From the NCBI RefSeq assembly GCF_000173975.1, contig NZ_ACEP01000109.1, positions 1 to 39,734 of the forward strand: a DNA stretch of 39,734 bases, read 5' to 3'. Under the pieces are notes generated by a model. It saw only the letters and a program-made list of their open reading frames with translations. It had not been told where the DNA came from and did not search any database. Numbering within the stretch: the stretch's first letter is position 1; each line of letters begins with the position of its first letter. Origin of the DNA: Anaerobutyricum hallii DSM 3353. GTDB lineage: Bacteria; Bacillota; Clostridia; Lachnospirales; Lachnospiraceae. The position numbers were made by a program, and so were the translations under genes. Shown piece after piece: positions 17,235 to 26,946 of this stretch.

Positions 17235-18127
17235 AGCTGTTTATTTTCCTGCTGATCATAAATCTGATCGTGGTTGTGTTCTATCTGATCTGGAATTATA
17301 TCCGCAGAAAAGAAAAAATCGGAAGTGTATGGATGAAGGCAGTTATGATGCTTTTATGTCCGGTGACAGGTCCTGCGTTTGTATTCCTGTCATTCCTGCT
17401 TTTTAAGTTATTTTCTTCCCAGGGTATGGATTTGTCGGACGTTGTATTTAGCAAAGACAGGAAAGAGAATTTCCACCGTCCTGATGAGGAAATGGAGAGA
17501 AATATGGTCTCTTTGGAAGAAGCCCTGGAAGTTACAGATAAGAAGAGCCTTCGTACTTTGATGCTGAATGTGATCAGAGGAGATTACCGCAATTCTCTTG
17601 CGGCGATTAATCTGGCATTAAACAGCGAGGATTCAGAGACTGCCCATTATGCAGCATCTGTTCTTCAGGATGTATTGAATGATTTTCGAAGTAAAGTACA
17701 GACAGATTATCTTTTATGCCAGGAAGAAAATGAACAGCAGGTGGAAAATTGTATAAAACTTGTTGAATATATGAATCCGATTCTGGAACAGCAGGTACTT
17801 ACAAATCTGGAACAGCGTTCCATGGCAGAGAGGATGCAGGAGGTGTTGCAAAAAGCCTGGGAACTTGATAAGATAAAAATCAGCAGTACTGTCTATGAAA
17901 AGGTCTGCCAGCGCCTGTTGGAAGTAAAGGATTATGAGAAATGCACACTGTGGTGTGACCGGGCAATGGAACAATATCCGGGAGTTTTGTCCAGCTATAC
18001 CTGTCAGATGAAACTCTATTTCTCATGTGGAAAGAAAGAGAAGTTCTTTCAGGTTATGCAGGAACTTCGAGATTCGGATATTGCGATTGATAATGAAACC
18101 CTTGAACTGATCAGAACATTTATGTAG
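17219..18127 (+). CDS. PelE-like membrane protein with helical-repeat domain
   Basis: This 302-aa protein begins with two membrane helices (about 6-27 and 38-66). A cytoplasmic, mostly helical domain follows, with TPR-like pairs such as MLNVIRGDYRNSLAAINLAL and CTLWCDRAMEQYPGVLSSYT. In Pel systems PelE has two N-terminal membrane helices and TPRs and scaffolds the PelD-PelF-PelG inner-membrane complex; topology, size and position between PelD-like and PelF-like genes all fit. Sequence identity to known PelE is not something I can see directly. Its start overlaps the end of the preceding gene by 16 bp, so translation is probably coupled. GTGGAG lies about nine bases before ATG 17219. Confidence 0.72.
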   Translation: MSQRMKLFIFLLIINLIVVVFYLIWNYIRRKEKIGSVWMKAVMMLLCPVTGPAFVFLSFLLFKLFSSQGMDLSDVVFSKDRKENFHRPDEEMERNMVSLEEALEVTDKKSLRTLMLNVIRGDYRNSLAAINLALNSEDSETAHYAASVLQDVLNDFRSKVQTDYLLCQEENEQQVENCIKLVEYMNPILEQQVLTNLEQRSMAERMQEVLQKAWELDKIKISSTVYEKVCQRLLEVKDYEKCTLWCDRAMEQYPGVLSSYTCQMKLYFSCGKKEKFFQVMQELRDSDIAIDNETLELIRTFM

Positions 18128-18146
18128 AGTAAAAGGATGAACAGAT

Positions 18147-20468
18147 ATGTCAATGACAACTCTGGTTATATTAAGATTTGCAGGTATATTTGCTGCTTAT
18201 ACAGGTTTAACAGTTTTGTTACCTGCGATTATGTTTCGTCGGATACTGGCAGGCAGAGGACTGTCAGAGCAGTTTCTGATGTGTTATACATTTGGAAATT
18301 TTTATATTATAAATATTGTGTTTGCAGTCCAGCTTTTGCATATTTCAGGTTTCTGGGCACTTGTATTGTTTACTGCTGTACCAGGGATTCTGATCTGGAG
18401 CAGGGTGAACAGGGTTTCTCTAAGAGAACTCTGCATAAAGACAGGAATTATCTGTAAGAAAATACTTCAGGGAAGTATGGGAATGAGGGGGGCTTTATAC
18501 AGAGTCTGTAACAGGATTAGTGCAGTATTAAAACGCTTAGTCCGTCTGTTTTATTACAAAGTAATCTGTAATACGCTTCAGTGGATTCTGGTAGGGGCAG
18601 TTATTATAGCTTTGTTCTGGATTTATGGAAGAAACCTGTTGCTCACTTATGGATATTGTGCTTCAGATATACCGGTACATTTGAACTGGATTAATGAGAT
18701 GGTCAGAGGAAATCTTTTTTCCGATGGTGTATATCCGTTTGGATTTCACTGTATGATATATTATCTTCATACAGTTTTTAGGGTTGATACGTATGCGATT
18801 CTGTGTGTGTTCTATCTTGTACAGGTATTCTTTATTCATATGGTACTTCTTGCTGTGATGAAATTGTTATGCAGATCATTGTATCTGCCATATGCAGGAG
18901 TGCTTGTATATATATTGGGAAATCTCTGGGCAAAACAGACATATAGTCGTTTTGGGGCATCACTGCCCCAGGAATTCGGAATGATTTTTGTGATTCCGTC
19001 TGTTTACTTCCTGATCAGTTTTTTTCAGACAGAGAAGGAGAAACTGAAAACCAGAGAAACAAAGCTGCTCTCAGGATGCTTTGCACTGGCTTTTGCGCTG
19101 ACTCTGGCGATTCATTTTTATGGAACTATGATTGCAGGGCTTTGCTGTATTGGAATTGCTGTCGGTTTTTGTCCGCGCTTCCTGAATAAAGAGTATTTTA
19201 AACGAATTATGATGACTGGTATTATCAGTGTATTTCTGGCTGTGCTTCCTATGGGGATTGCATTTGCAGGAGGAACACCTCTGCAGGGCTCACTTGGCTG
19301 GGGATTAAGCGTCATCAATGGTGGCAAATCAGATACTGAGGATGAAGAAGCTTCTTCAGAGGATATAACCATGGAAGAGATGGCAGCGCGTCTGAATGAA
19401 AACTCGAAGAATAATATTAAAAGTAATAATGCGAAATCAATGCAGACAAATATGACGGAAACTCCTGAATCCACTTTTGCAGATAAAGTCAGAGAAATTC
19501 CGGAGAAAATAAAAAACACCTGGAATATGATGGCTCAGCGTATCGGGGAATTTATCATAAACTTGCCGGAACAATGGTGTGCATATGCGGTACTTATCGG
19601 AATTGCAGTTGTCATTCTGCTTGGTCTGATATTTATTATCCTGCGAAAGACTACTTATGGTGAGATGCTTATGTCAGCAGGATTCTGTATGGGAATTCTC
19701 ACATTGCTGCTCTGTGCATCAGGGCTCGGACTTCCGATGCTGATGGATCCTGCCAGATGTAGTATTTATTATGTGTATCTTCTGATATTAACGCTGACAG
19801 TTCTGATGGATGGAATTCTTTATCTGATTTTTATGCATCGTTTATTTACAATTCCGCGAAATGTGTTATCTTTTATCTTGACTGTGTTCATTGTTGGGAG
19901 TATGCTCCATCAGGGAATGATCAAAATGCCGGGATTTGGTTCAGATTATGTATCTAATGGAGCATTGACGTGTCTGTCGAATATTATTAAAGAAAATGAA
20001 GACAAGACATGGACGATTGTATCAGCAAATGATGAGACACAGATGGGGCTTGATCATGGCTGGCATTACGAGACAATTACCTTCCTTCGAAATATGGAGT
20101 ATATGAATAAAGACACTAAATTGATTATTCCGACAAAGAATGTATACTTTTTTATAGAAAAAATCCCGCTGAATTATGCGGTACTTTACTCAGGCAGTGG
20201 TCAGTCCATTTCGAAAAAGGCAGCCAGCCAGTCATTACCAAATTCAGGTGGAATAACTATGTATCAGGGAGAGGGAAGATGGATTCTGATGTCCCGGATG
20301 TATTACTGGGCACAGGCATTTAAGGAGAGATATCCCAATGATATGAAGGTATATTATGAATCAGAAGATTTTGTGTGTTATGTAATGCCACAAAATATGT
20401 ATCATCAGTATAATTTTGCAATAGATTACGGTTATAATCAGTTCCGGACACAGGAGGATAAAAATTAA
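18147..20468 (+). CDS. Large polytopic membrane protein, GT-C-like, unassigned
   Basis: This 773-aa protein has about 13 to 15 hydrophobic segments in two blocks (about 1-400 and 470-600), separated by a polar, low-complexity stretch (about 393-440, rich in Glu, Asn and Ser). An extracytoplasmic C-terminal domain follows (about 600-773). Between helices near residue 169 it has ASDIPVHLNWINEMVRG, an acidic loop after a membrane helix as seen in GT-C glycosyltransferases and related DUF6541-type proteins. I infer a role in lipid-linked sugar transfer or export of the polymer, but do not recognise the family with certainty. It lies between PelE-like and DUF2194-like genes with gaps of 19 and 4 bp, so it belongs to the same operon. 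AAGGATG precedes ATG 18147. Confidence 0.8.
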   Translation: MSMTTLVILRFAGIFAAYTGLTVLLPAIMFRRILAGRGLSEQFLMCYTFGNFYIINIVFAVQLLHISGFWALVLFTAVPGILIWSRVNRVSLRELCIKTGIICKKILQGSMGMRGALYRVCNRISAVLKRLVRLFYYKVICNTLQWILVGAVIIALFWIYGRNLLLTYGYCASDIPVHLNWINEMVRGNLFSDGVYPFGFHCMIYYLHTVFRVDTYAILCVFYLVQVFFIHMVLLAVMKLLCRSLYLPYAGVLVYILGNLWAKQTYSRFGASLPQEFGMIFVIPSVYFLISFFQTEKEKLKTRETKLLSGCFALAFALTLAIHFYGTMIAGLCCIGIAVGFCPRFLNKEYFKRIMMTGIISVFLAVLPMGIAFAGGTPLQGSLGWGLSVINGGKSDTEDEEASSEDITMEEMAARLNENSKNNIKSNNAKSMQTNMTETPESTFADKVREIPEKIKNTWNMMAQRIGEFIINLPEQWCAYAVLIGIAVVILLGLIFIILRKTTYGEMLMSAGFCMGILTLLLCASGLGLPMLMDPARCSIYYVYLLILTLTVLMDGILYLIFMHRLFTIPRNVLSFILTVFIVGSMLHQGMIKMPGFGSDYVSNGALTCLSNIIKENEDKTWTIVSANDETQMGLDHGWHYETITFLRNMEYMNKDTKLIIPTKNVYFFIEKIPLNYAVLYSGSGQSISKKAASQSLPNSGGITMYQGEGRWILMSRMYYWAQAFKERYPNDMKVYYESEDFVCYVMPQNMYHQYNFAIDYGYNQFRTQEDKN

Positions 20469-20472
20469 TATA

Positions 20473-22299
20473 ATGGTTTCCAAAAGAAAATTTTTCAGTA
20501 TTACAATCATGATGTTTGTTCTTTTGTTTTTGTTTCAGTTTTCTATGGTTATCAGAGACAGACAGAACACATATGATGTAAATTCAAATTTCACGACAAG
20601 GCAGAAAGATGGTAAAAATGTCTGGAAAATTAAACAGATAGATCCTGTGGCTGTCAGAACAACAGACAGAAGCTATGCTCTTTTTGTGGGAGACAGTTCA
20701 TCGGATATGGCTACAGCCGTAAGCAGATGGTGCATTTATGCAAAGTGGGATATGGCACAGTGCAGAAATCTGGAGGATTACCAGGAGAATGATAAGGCAT
20801 TGCCGGGGATGCTGATACTGGAATCAGAGAAATATGCACTTGGTGATAATCTGGAAAAATTAGAGAAACTGGAACAAAAAGGTGTGATCATTGTTTTTGG
20901 ATGTCTGGAAAATCCAAAGAATATTGAAAAAAATCAGGAACTGATGGATTTTCTGGGGATTTATAAGGTTGTGTCTGAGAAAACAAAACTGACAGGTGTG
21001 AAACTTTTTGAAGGTCTTCTGCTGGGCGGAGAAGTAGTCTATGAAACTCCGAAGGAAAAAGAAGAGAAAGAACGTCAGGATCTGCAGCTGGAGATACCAT
21101 GGTATCAGGTAGGAAGCGGTACGAAAACATATATGGTCGGACTTTTGGATCATAGTAAACAAAAAACTCAGGTGGAGAACGAAGATCTTCCTACGATTTT
21201 GTGGAGAAATGGAATCAAGGGTGGAAGTGTTTTTTGTATAGTGGGAGACTATATGAAGGACAGCACAGCACTGGGACTGTTGAATGGTATGATAACAGAG
21301 GCTTCTGAGTATTATATTTATCCGGTAGTAAATGCCCAGAATCTCTCAATGATTAATTTTCCGGCATTTGCAGATGAGAATGATGAAGAAATGATGAAAC
21401 TGTACAGTCAGTCTGTGACAGGTATGACCAGAGATATTATGTGGCCATCACTGGTATCCATTGTAGAAAAAGGAAAGCTGAAAATGACCTGCTTTATGCA
21501 GCCACAGGCAGATTATGAAGATGGTATAGAGCCGGATACAAAAGATATGATATTTTACCTGAAGCAGATGAAAGAGCAGGAAGCGGAAGTAGGACTTTCT
21601 CTTGAGTATAAAAATGCAGGTTCTTTGCGGGAAAAACTGGATCAGGATGCAGACTTTTTTCAGAAATCGGACAGCAGTTATAAATATGGAGCTGCTTTTG
21701 CGGAAGAAAGGGATTTGGATACGATAACAGGATTGATGAATACTGAATTGTTGAAAAATGTAAGTACACTGGTATGTGAATATACAGAGAAAGAGCCGGT
21801 GGTTTCTTATTGTACGGATTCTGTAACTTTACAGTCTGTGACAAGTGATGGGATGAATTACAGTTATAGTGATGATATTCGGATGAGAAGTATCCAGAGT
21901 TCGCTGGCATATACGAATGTTATGTTAAATATGCATGATATTTTCTGGCCGCAGCAGAAAACTGACAGATGGCAGATTATGCAGAAGCATTTTTCCAGTA
22001 ATATCCTCACCTATTGGAAAAACTTTACAGGTTTTGGCAGTATGACTCTTTCAGAAAGCAACACTAGAATCAGAACTTTTCTGAATCTGGATTTCTCAGA
22101 GTCCAGAACAGAGAATGAGATTACGTTGGAAACTTCTGAGAAAGGAAGCTGGTTTCTTCTCAGGACGCATGGAGAAGAAATCGCAGAAATAGAAGGCGGT
22201 ACAGAAAAGAAAATAGAAGATGGAACTTATCTGATCCAGGCGCAGGATACTACTGTGAAGATTCAGATAAAAACATCAGGACTTCATTATGACAGATAG
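20473..22299 (+). CDS. DUF2194-like membrane-anchored protein, possible degenerate deacetylase
   Basis: This 608-aa protein has one N-terminal membrane anchor (about 7-25, FSITIMMFVLLFLFQFSMVI) and an extracytoplasmic body. Residues about 70-170 look like a flavodoxin or response-regulator-like fold (ALFVGDSSSDMA, GMLILESEKYALG, GVIIVFGCLE). From about 300 the strand pattern resembles a polysaccharide deacetylase barrel: KLKMTCFMQPQADY, then EAEVGLSLEY where active enzymes carry an E-I-G-x-H motif. The metal-binding histidines are missing. I assign it to the DUF2194-type proteins seen near Pel-like genes with moderate confidence. Its place in the operon matches the PelA deacetylase of canonical Pel loci, so it could be a binding or scaffold relic of that function. 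This last step is inference. Confidence 0.7.
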   Translation: MVSKRKFFSITIMMFVLLFLFQFSMVIRDRQNTYDVNSNFTTRQKDGKNVWKIKQIDPVAVRTTDRSYALFVGDSSSDMATAVSRWCIYAKWDMAQCRNLEDYQENDKALPGMLILESEKYALGDNLEKLEKLEQKGVIIVFGCLENPKNIEKNQELMDFLGIYKVVSEKTKLTGVKLFEGLLLGGEVVYETPKEKEEKERQDLQLEIPWYQVGSGTKTYMVGLLDHSKQKTQVENEDLPTILWRNGIKGGSVFCIVGDYMKDSTALGLLNGMITEASEYYIYPVVNAQNLSMINFPAFADENDEEMMKLYSQSVTGMTRDIMWPSLVSIVEKGKLKMTCFMQPQADYEDGIEPDTKDMIFYLKQMKEQEAEVGLSLEYKNAGSLREKLDQDADFFQKSDSSYKYGAAFAEERDLDTITGLMNTELLKNVSTLVCEYTEKEPVVSYCTDSVTLQSVTSDGMNYSYSDDIRMRSIQSSLAYTNVMLNMHDIFWPQQKTDRWQIMQKHFSSNILTYWKNFTGFGSMTLSESNTRIRTFLNLDFSESRTENEITLETSEKGSWFLLRTHGEEIAEIEGGTEKKIEDGTYLIQAQDTTVKIQIKTSGLHYDR

Positions 22300-22332
22300 C
22301 TGTTATGACAGAGAGGAAATGAGCAGAAAAGT

Positions 22333-23814
22333 ATGAAAGTTTGTATTGTGGCAGAGGGCTGTTACCCATATGTGGTCGGAGGTGTTTCCGGCTGGATCAA
22401 CAGTCTGATCAGATCTTTTCCGAATGTAGAATTTATATTGCTGGCAATTGTGGCGAACAGATCCTTCAGGGGGAAATTTGTCTATGAGCTGCCGGAAAAC
22501 CTTACACAGGTTTATGAAGTATATCTGGATGACTGTGAATGGGAAAGCGGAAACAGAAAAAGAAAATCTTTAAGGCAAGTCCATCTCTCTCATAAAGAAT
22601 ATGACGAAATGCTGAATATGGTGCTGAACCGGAGGACAGACTGGGGTGTGATTTTTGACCTGTTTCACAGAAAGCATCTTTCTGTAGATGCTTTTCTTAT
22701 GGGAGAGGATTTCTTCAGGATTGCCAGGGAGTGCTATGACCGTAATTATTCAAATATTAATTTCTCGGATTTCCTCTGGACGCTGCGCTCCATTTATCTG
22801 CCGATGTTCTGGGCACTGAGAATGGATGTACCGAAGGCGGATTTGTATCATTGTGTGGCCACCGGTTATTCTGGAATTCTTGGAAGTATGGCAAAACATT
22901 TTCATGGAAGTTCATTACTGATCTCCGAGCATGGGATTTATACCAGAGAAAGGGAGGAAGAACTGATCAAAGCTTCCTGGGTAAGGGGAGTATATAAGAA
23001 TATCTGGATTGAACAGTTTAAGAAGATGTCACTTCTTGCATATGAAAAGGCAGATATGGTAACCTGTCTGTATGACCATGCAAAGGACCTGCAGATGGAA
23101 TTGGGATGTCCGCCTGAGAAGATCAGGGTGACACCAAATGGGATCAATACACAGACGCTTGCAGATCTTCCCGGCAAGACAGAAGAAGAGAAGCAGTTTA
23201 TCAATGCCGGGGCTGTACTTCGTGTAACTCCTATCAAAGATGTTAAAACCATGATACAGGCATTTGCTTTTGCCAAAAAAAAAGTAAAAAATATGAAGCT
23301 CTGGATTATGGGACCGGCAGATGAAGATAAAAAATATGCAAAAGAATGTTATGATCTGGTAGAATCCCTTGGGGTTCAGGATGTGGAATTCACAGGAAGG
23401 GTTAATGTAAAGGATTACCTGGGCAAGATGGATTTCACACTGCTTACCAGTATCAGTGAAGGACAGCCTTTGACAATCCTTGAGAGTTATGCGGCTCACA
23501 AACCTGTAATTGCCACAGATGTGGGAAATTGCAGGGAACTGATCTATGGAAATAATGACGGATTTGGGGAAGCGGGAATCCTCACACACATTATGAATAT
23601 AGAAGAGATCGCCCATGCAATGGTTACCATGTCTGTAAATGAGAAAGACAGAAGGTGTATGGGAGAAGCAGGATACAGACGTGTAAATGCACTTTACAGG
23701 ATTGATCAGATGAAGGAAGTATACAGAGAAATATACAAAGGATTTTCAGACAGACAGAATCTTTCGTGGACAGAGGAACCCTTTCAGATCAGTGTGCATG
23801 AAAAGATGATGTAA
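22333..23814 (+). CDS. pelF: GT4 glycosyltransferase PelF
   Basis: This 493-aa GT-B enzyme matches the PelF type: MKVCIVAEGCYPYVVGGVSGW at the N-terminus with the G16-G17-V-S glycine loop, the long PelF-specific insert (NIDFSDFLWTLRSIYLPMFWAL region), SEHGIYTREREEELIKA (about 197-213), PNGINT, and the GT4 E-x7-E pair Glu376/Glu384 in ISEGQPLTILESYAA. PelF is the soluble polymerising glycosyltransferase of Pel systems, using UDP-hexosamine (UDP-GlcNAc/UDP-GalNAc) and working with the PelD/PelE/PelG complex at the membrane. Length is typical. It follows the DUF2194-like gene by 33 bp and precedes pelG by 70 bp. GAGAGGAAATGAG lies upstream of ATG 22333. Confidence 0.93.
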   Translation: MKVCIVAEGCYPYVVGGVSGWINSLIRSFPNVEFILLAIVANRSFRGKFVYELPENLTQVYEVYLDDCEWESGNRKRKSLRQVHLSHKEYDEMLNMVLNRRTDWGVIFDLFHRKHLSVDAFLMGEDFFRIARECYDRNYSNINFSDFLWTLRSIYLPMFWALRMDVPKADLYHCVATGYSGILGSMAKHFHGSSLLISEHGIYTREREEELIKASWVRGVYKNIWIEQFKKMSLLAYEKADMVTCLYDHAKDLQMELGCPPEKIRVTPNGINTQTLADLPGKTEEEKQFINAGAVLRVTPIKDVKTMIQAFAFAKKKVKNMKLWIMGPADEDKKYAKECYDLVESLGVQDVEFTGRVNVKDYLGKMDFTLLTSISEGQPLTILESYAAHKPVIATDVGNCRELIYGNNDGFGEAGILTHIMNIEEIAHAMVTMSVNEKDRRCMGEAGYRRVNALYRIDQMKEVYREIYKGFSDRQNLSWTEEPFQISVHEKMM

Positions 23815-23884
23815 ATGAAATCATAATGTGACTGAGATCGGGATAACAAACATAAGATAAGCAATTACGGGATGGAGAGGACAT

Positions 23885-25327
23885 ATGGCAGGAATAGGTG
23901 TAAAACTTACAAATATCTATAAAAAGAATACGCTGACTACTGATATCATAGGCGCGGGATACAGTATGGTCGTTACGATCGCCCCCATGCTGCTGGTGAT
24001 CGGTGCGCTTATGATCATGGAGTATTTTCTGGATTTCTCTTCAGTAGGTTATGTTACAAGAGAACTGTTTTCCTGTACGGTTCTGTATATATTTATTTTT
24101 TCCCTGCTTACGTCGTCTCCATTTAACTCTGTATTATCCAAATATATGTCAGATGTGATCTATGAAGAGACATATGAAGATATTTTGCCGTGCTATTATG
24201 TGGGCATGCTTTTGAATATTTCACTGAGTGCTCTTGTGGGAATTCCATTCTGTATCCGGGAGTATCTGGTTGGAAAAGTGGATATTATTTATGTTTTTAC
24301 AGGTTATTGCGGATACATTGCCCTGGTTCTTGTGTTCTATTCTATGTTGTACCTATCTATCTGTAAGGATTACAAAAAAATATCATTCTTCTTTGCCGTT
24401 GGTATGACAGTGACAGTGTTTTTATCTTTTCTGCTTGTAAAAGTATTTCATTGGGGTATTACATATGGAATGCTGTTTTCGCTGACAATTGGATTTTGGC
24501 TGATCGCCTGTCTGGAAATGTCGGTAGTCCGGAGTTATTTTAAGGAAAACAGTGGAAAATACAGACAGGTTCTGGTCTATTTTAAGGAATATTGGCCGTT
24601 GGTGGTTACAAATTTTCTTTACATTTTAGGACTTTATGTACACAATTTTGTTTTCTGGACAACAGATCTTCACATGATAGTAGTAAAATCTTTTGTATGT
24701 GTGACAACATATGATATGGCAACCTGTCTTGCAATGTTTACAAATATCTCTGCAAGTGTTATCTTTATCAGTAGAGTTGAGATGTATTTTCATGGCAGAT
24801 ATAAAGCATATTCAGAAGCCGTTATCGGTGGAAGAGGAGCTGATATTGATATTACAAAGAAGGGGATGTTCCGTGCTCTTTCCGAAGAGCTTATGAGTCT
24901 TGCCAGAGTGCAGTTTATTATTACGCTGGTGATCTTTCTGATCTGTATGATTTTTCTTCCGCAGCTTGGTTTTGGAGGAATGACAATGAGGATATATCCC
25001 TGTCTGGCGTCAGGATATTTTATCTTGTTTCTGATGTATGCGGAGATTATTTTCATGTATTATTTTAATGACATGAAGGGTTGCGTATTGACGGGACTGG
25101 TGTTTTGCCTTATCACACTGGTGGGAAGTATAATATCTTCTCATTTTACAGAGATATGGTATGGGGCGGGGCTTGTTGTCGGGAGCTTTGCCGGATGGAC
25201 AGTGGCTTATGGAAGACTTCGGTGGATGGAGAAACATCTGGATGTCCATATATTTTGTAACGGTCATCTGCTGAAGAAGAAAAAAGGTGATTGTCCGTCA
25301 CCAAAAGTATTTGACAGATATGAATAG
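23885..25327 (+). CDS. pelG: Pel exopolysaccharide inner-membrane transporter PelG
   Basis: This 480-aa protein has about 12 membrane helices and the PelG N-terminus MAGIGVKLTNIYKKNTLTTD, followed by a glycine-rich GAGYSMVVTIAPMLLVIGAL helix and the TSSPFNSVLSKYMSDVIYEE loop. PelG belongs to the MOP exporter superfamily and is proposed to carry the polymer across the cytoplasmic membrane together with PelD and PelE. It follows pelF directly, the usual pairing. Length is close to the family norm. Start ATG 23885 follows GGAGAGGAC. The C-terminus is short, basic and cytoplasmic (HLLKKKKGD). Identity with PelG is well supported; which polymer it moves is unknown. Confidence 0.92.
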   Translation: MAGIGVKLTNIYKKNTLTTDIIGAGYSMVVTIAPMLLVIGALMIMEYFLDFSSVGYVTRELFSCTVLYIFIFSLLTSSPFNSVLSKYMSDVIYEETYEDILPCYYVGMLLNISLSALVGIPFCIREYLVGKVDIIYVFTGYCGYIALVLVFYSMLYLSICKDYKKISFFFAVGMTVTVFLSFLLVKVFHWGITYGMLFSLTIGFWLIACLEMSVVRSYFKENSGKYRQVLVYFKEYWPLVVTNFLYILGLYVHNFVFWTTDLHMIVVKSFVCVTTYDMATCLAMFTNISASVIFISRVEMYFHGRYKAYSEAVIGGRGADIDITKKGMFRALSEELMSLARVQFIITLVIFLICMIFLPQLGFGGMTMRIYPCLASGYFILFLMYAEIIFMYYFNDMKGCVLTGLVFCLITLVGSIISSHFTEIWYGAGLVVGSFAGWTVAYGRLRWMEKHLDVHIFCNGHLLKKKKGDCPSPKVFDRYE

Positions 25328-25350
25328 TAAGAAAGGAACGAAAGAAAAAA

Positions 25351-25722
25351 ATGGAAGTGGGAGATATACTGAGGTTATTTGTGATCGTATCAGGAGTGTT
25401 TATGGTTGTGAGGGCAATTCTGTCACTTGCAAAGAGAAAGATGACAGAACCATTTTGTCTTGCATGGGTGTTTTTGTCTGCATTAATGATTCTTTCAGGT
25501 GCACTTTTAAATCCATCTCAGATGAAGCGTTATGTCAGTACACGTGGACTGATTCTGACTATAATAATTGTGTCAGGTGTTCTGTGGGGATTATGGTTTA
25601 TCAGTACGCAGGTTTCTATCCTGAAAAGAAAAGATCAGGAGCTTGCCATGCAGGTTTCTTTATTAAACAATGATTACGAGAAAATCATCAAAGAACTGGA
25701 AAAATTAGAGAAAGAAAAATAA
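25351..25722 (+). CDS. DUF2304-like small membrane protein
   Basis: This 123-aa protein has three membrane helices (about 8-26, 37-52, 67-85) followed by a charged coiled tail ending KIIKELEKLEKEK. Size, topology, the conserved LAWVFLSALMI helix and the position beside a glycosyltransferase fit the DUF2304 family, whose members often sit next to polyprenyl-sugar GT2 genes and may help them at the membrane. It is placed 23 bp after pelG and 4 bp before the GT4 gene, so it is part of the operon. Its function is otherwise unknown. Confidence 0.78.
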   Translation: MEVGDILRLFVIVSGVFMVVRAILSLAKRKMTEPFCLAWVFLSALMILSGALLNPSQMKRYVSTRGLILTIIIVSGVLWGLWFISTQVSILKRKDQELAMQVSLLNNDYEKIIKELEKLEKEK

Positions 25723-25726
25723 AAAT

Positions 25727-26926
25727 ATGAAAAAAGTACTGTTTGTAATTAATACTCTTGGAGGTGCAGGCGCAGAGAAGGCATTACTGGAACTGCTCAA
25801 AAGATTTACCCCGGATCGGTATGAGGTGGATCTGTACGTGCTTCTGGAACAGGGAGAACTGATCAGTCAGGTACCGGGTTATGTAAATATTCTGAACAGG
25901 GACTATACGGCAGAATCAGTTCTTTCAGCAGAGGGAAAGAAGAAATTGAACAAAAAAGTCTTTATGCGCCTGTTTACGCATGGGGCGTTGTTTAAAAATA
26001 TACCATATCTGATAAAGAATGCAGTTGCTATGCTGGGCAGAAAAAAGATATATGCAGATAAGCTTTTATGGCGTGTCATGTCGGACAGTGGTATGAAGCT
26101 GAATAAAAGCTATGATATGGCAGTTGCTTATCTGGAAGGTGGGGCTACATATTTTGTCCATGATCATGTTAAGGCCAGGAAGAAGTTCACATTCCTGCAT
26201 GTTGATTATAAATATGCCGGTTACACCAGAGAACTGGACCGAGATTGTTATCTGGATTTTGACAGGATTTTTACAGTATCAGGGGAAGTAAAGAGTGTAT
26301 TTGACAGTGTATATCCGGAATGCCGGAATAAAACCTTTATTTTCCATAATCTGATCGACAGAGAGGAAATATACAGAAAATCAGAACTTCCCGGTGGATT
26401 CAGTGATACATACACCAGAAAGCGTATACTGACAGTGGGAAGGCTGACTGCACAGAAAGCGTATGAAGTAGCTGTTGATGCGATGAAGCTCCTGAAGGAT
26501 CAGGGGATAAAAGCACGCTGGTATGTTCTGGGCGAGGGAGAATTACGAAATAAGCTTCAGCAGAAAATAGACAGTCTTGGACTGAAGGAAGATTTTCTGT
26601 TGCTGGGTGCGAAGGAGAATCCTTATCCATATTATAAGCAATGTGATCTGTATGTGCATGCGACCCGGTTTGAGGGGAAAAGTATTGCAATACAGGAAGC
26701 TCAGGTTCTGGGCTGTACGATTCTGGTATCTGATTGCAGCGGAAACCGAGAACAGGTGGAGAATGGGACGGATGGTATACTGTGTCAGCTTTCACCGGAG
26801 GATATCAGCAGGAAGATAGCCGAACTGCTGGGAAATGAAGAGAAATGCAGAGAATATGGAAAAAAAGCTACAGTCCGGATATCCGATGAACAGGGAGATA
26901 TCCTGAAACTGTTTGAGATAGCATAA
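25727..26926 (+). CDS. GT4 family glycosyltransferase
   Basis: This 399-aa GT-B enzyme begins MKKVLFVINTLGGAGAEKALLELL, the classic acceptor-domain glycine loop of GT4 transferases. The C-terminal donor domain has VGRLTAQKAYEVAVDAMKLL, VLGEGELRNKLQQ and the E-x7-E motif Glu316/Glu324 (EGKSIAIQE). No signal peptide is present; it would work at the cytoplasmic face. Acceptor and donor sugar cannot be told. The neighbouring DUF2304-like and GT2 genes suggest a three-gene set making a lipid-linked sugar or side chain for the polymer. The ribosome binding site is weak (only purine-rich sequence inside the preceding gene), which suggests coupling to the gene before it, 4 bp away. Confidence 0.9.
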   Translation: MKKVLFVINTLGGAGAEKALLELLKRFTPDRYEVDLYVLLEQGELISQVPGYVNILNRDYTAESVLSAEGKKKLNKKVFMRLFTHGALFKNIPYLIKNAVAMLGRKKIYADKLLWRVMSDSGMKLNKSYDMAVAYLEGGATYFVHDHVKARKKFTFLHVDYKYAGYTRELDRDCYLDFDRIFTVSGEVKSVFDSVYPECRNKTFIFHNLIDREEIYRKSELPGGFSDTYTRKRILTVGRLTAQKAYEVAVDAMKLLKDQGIKARWYVLGEGELRNKLQQKIDSLGLKEDFLLLGAKENPYPYYKQCDLYVHATRFEGKSIAIQEAQVLGCTILVSDCSGNREQVENGTDGILCQLSPEDISRKIAELLGNEEKCREYGKKATVRISDEQGDILKLFEIA

Positions 26927-26946
26927 GAAGAGAGAGAATAGTATCT

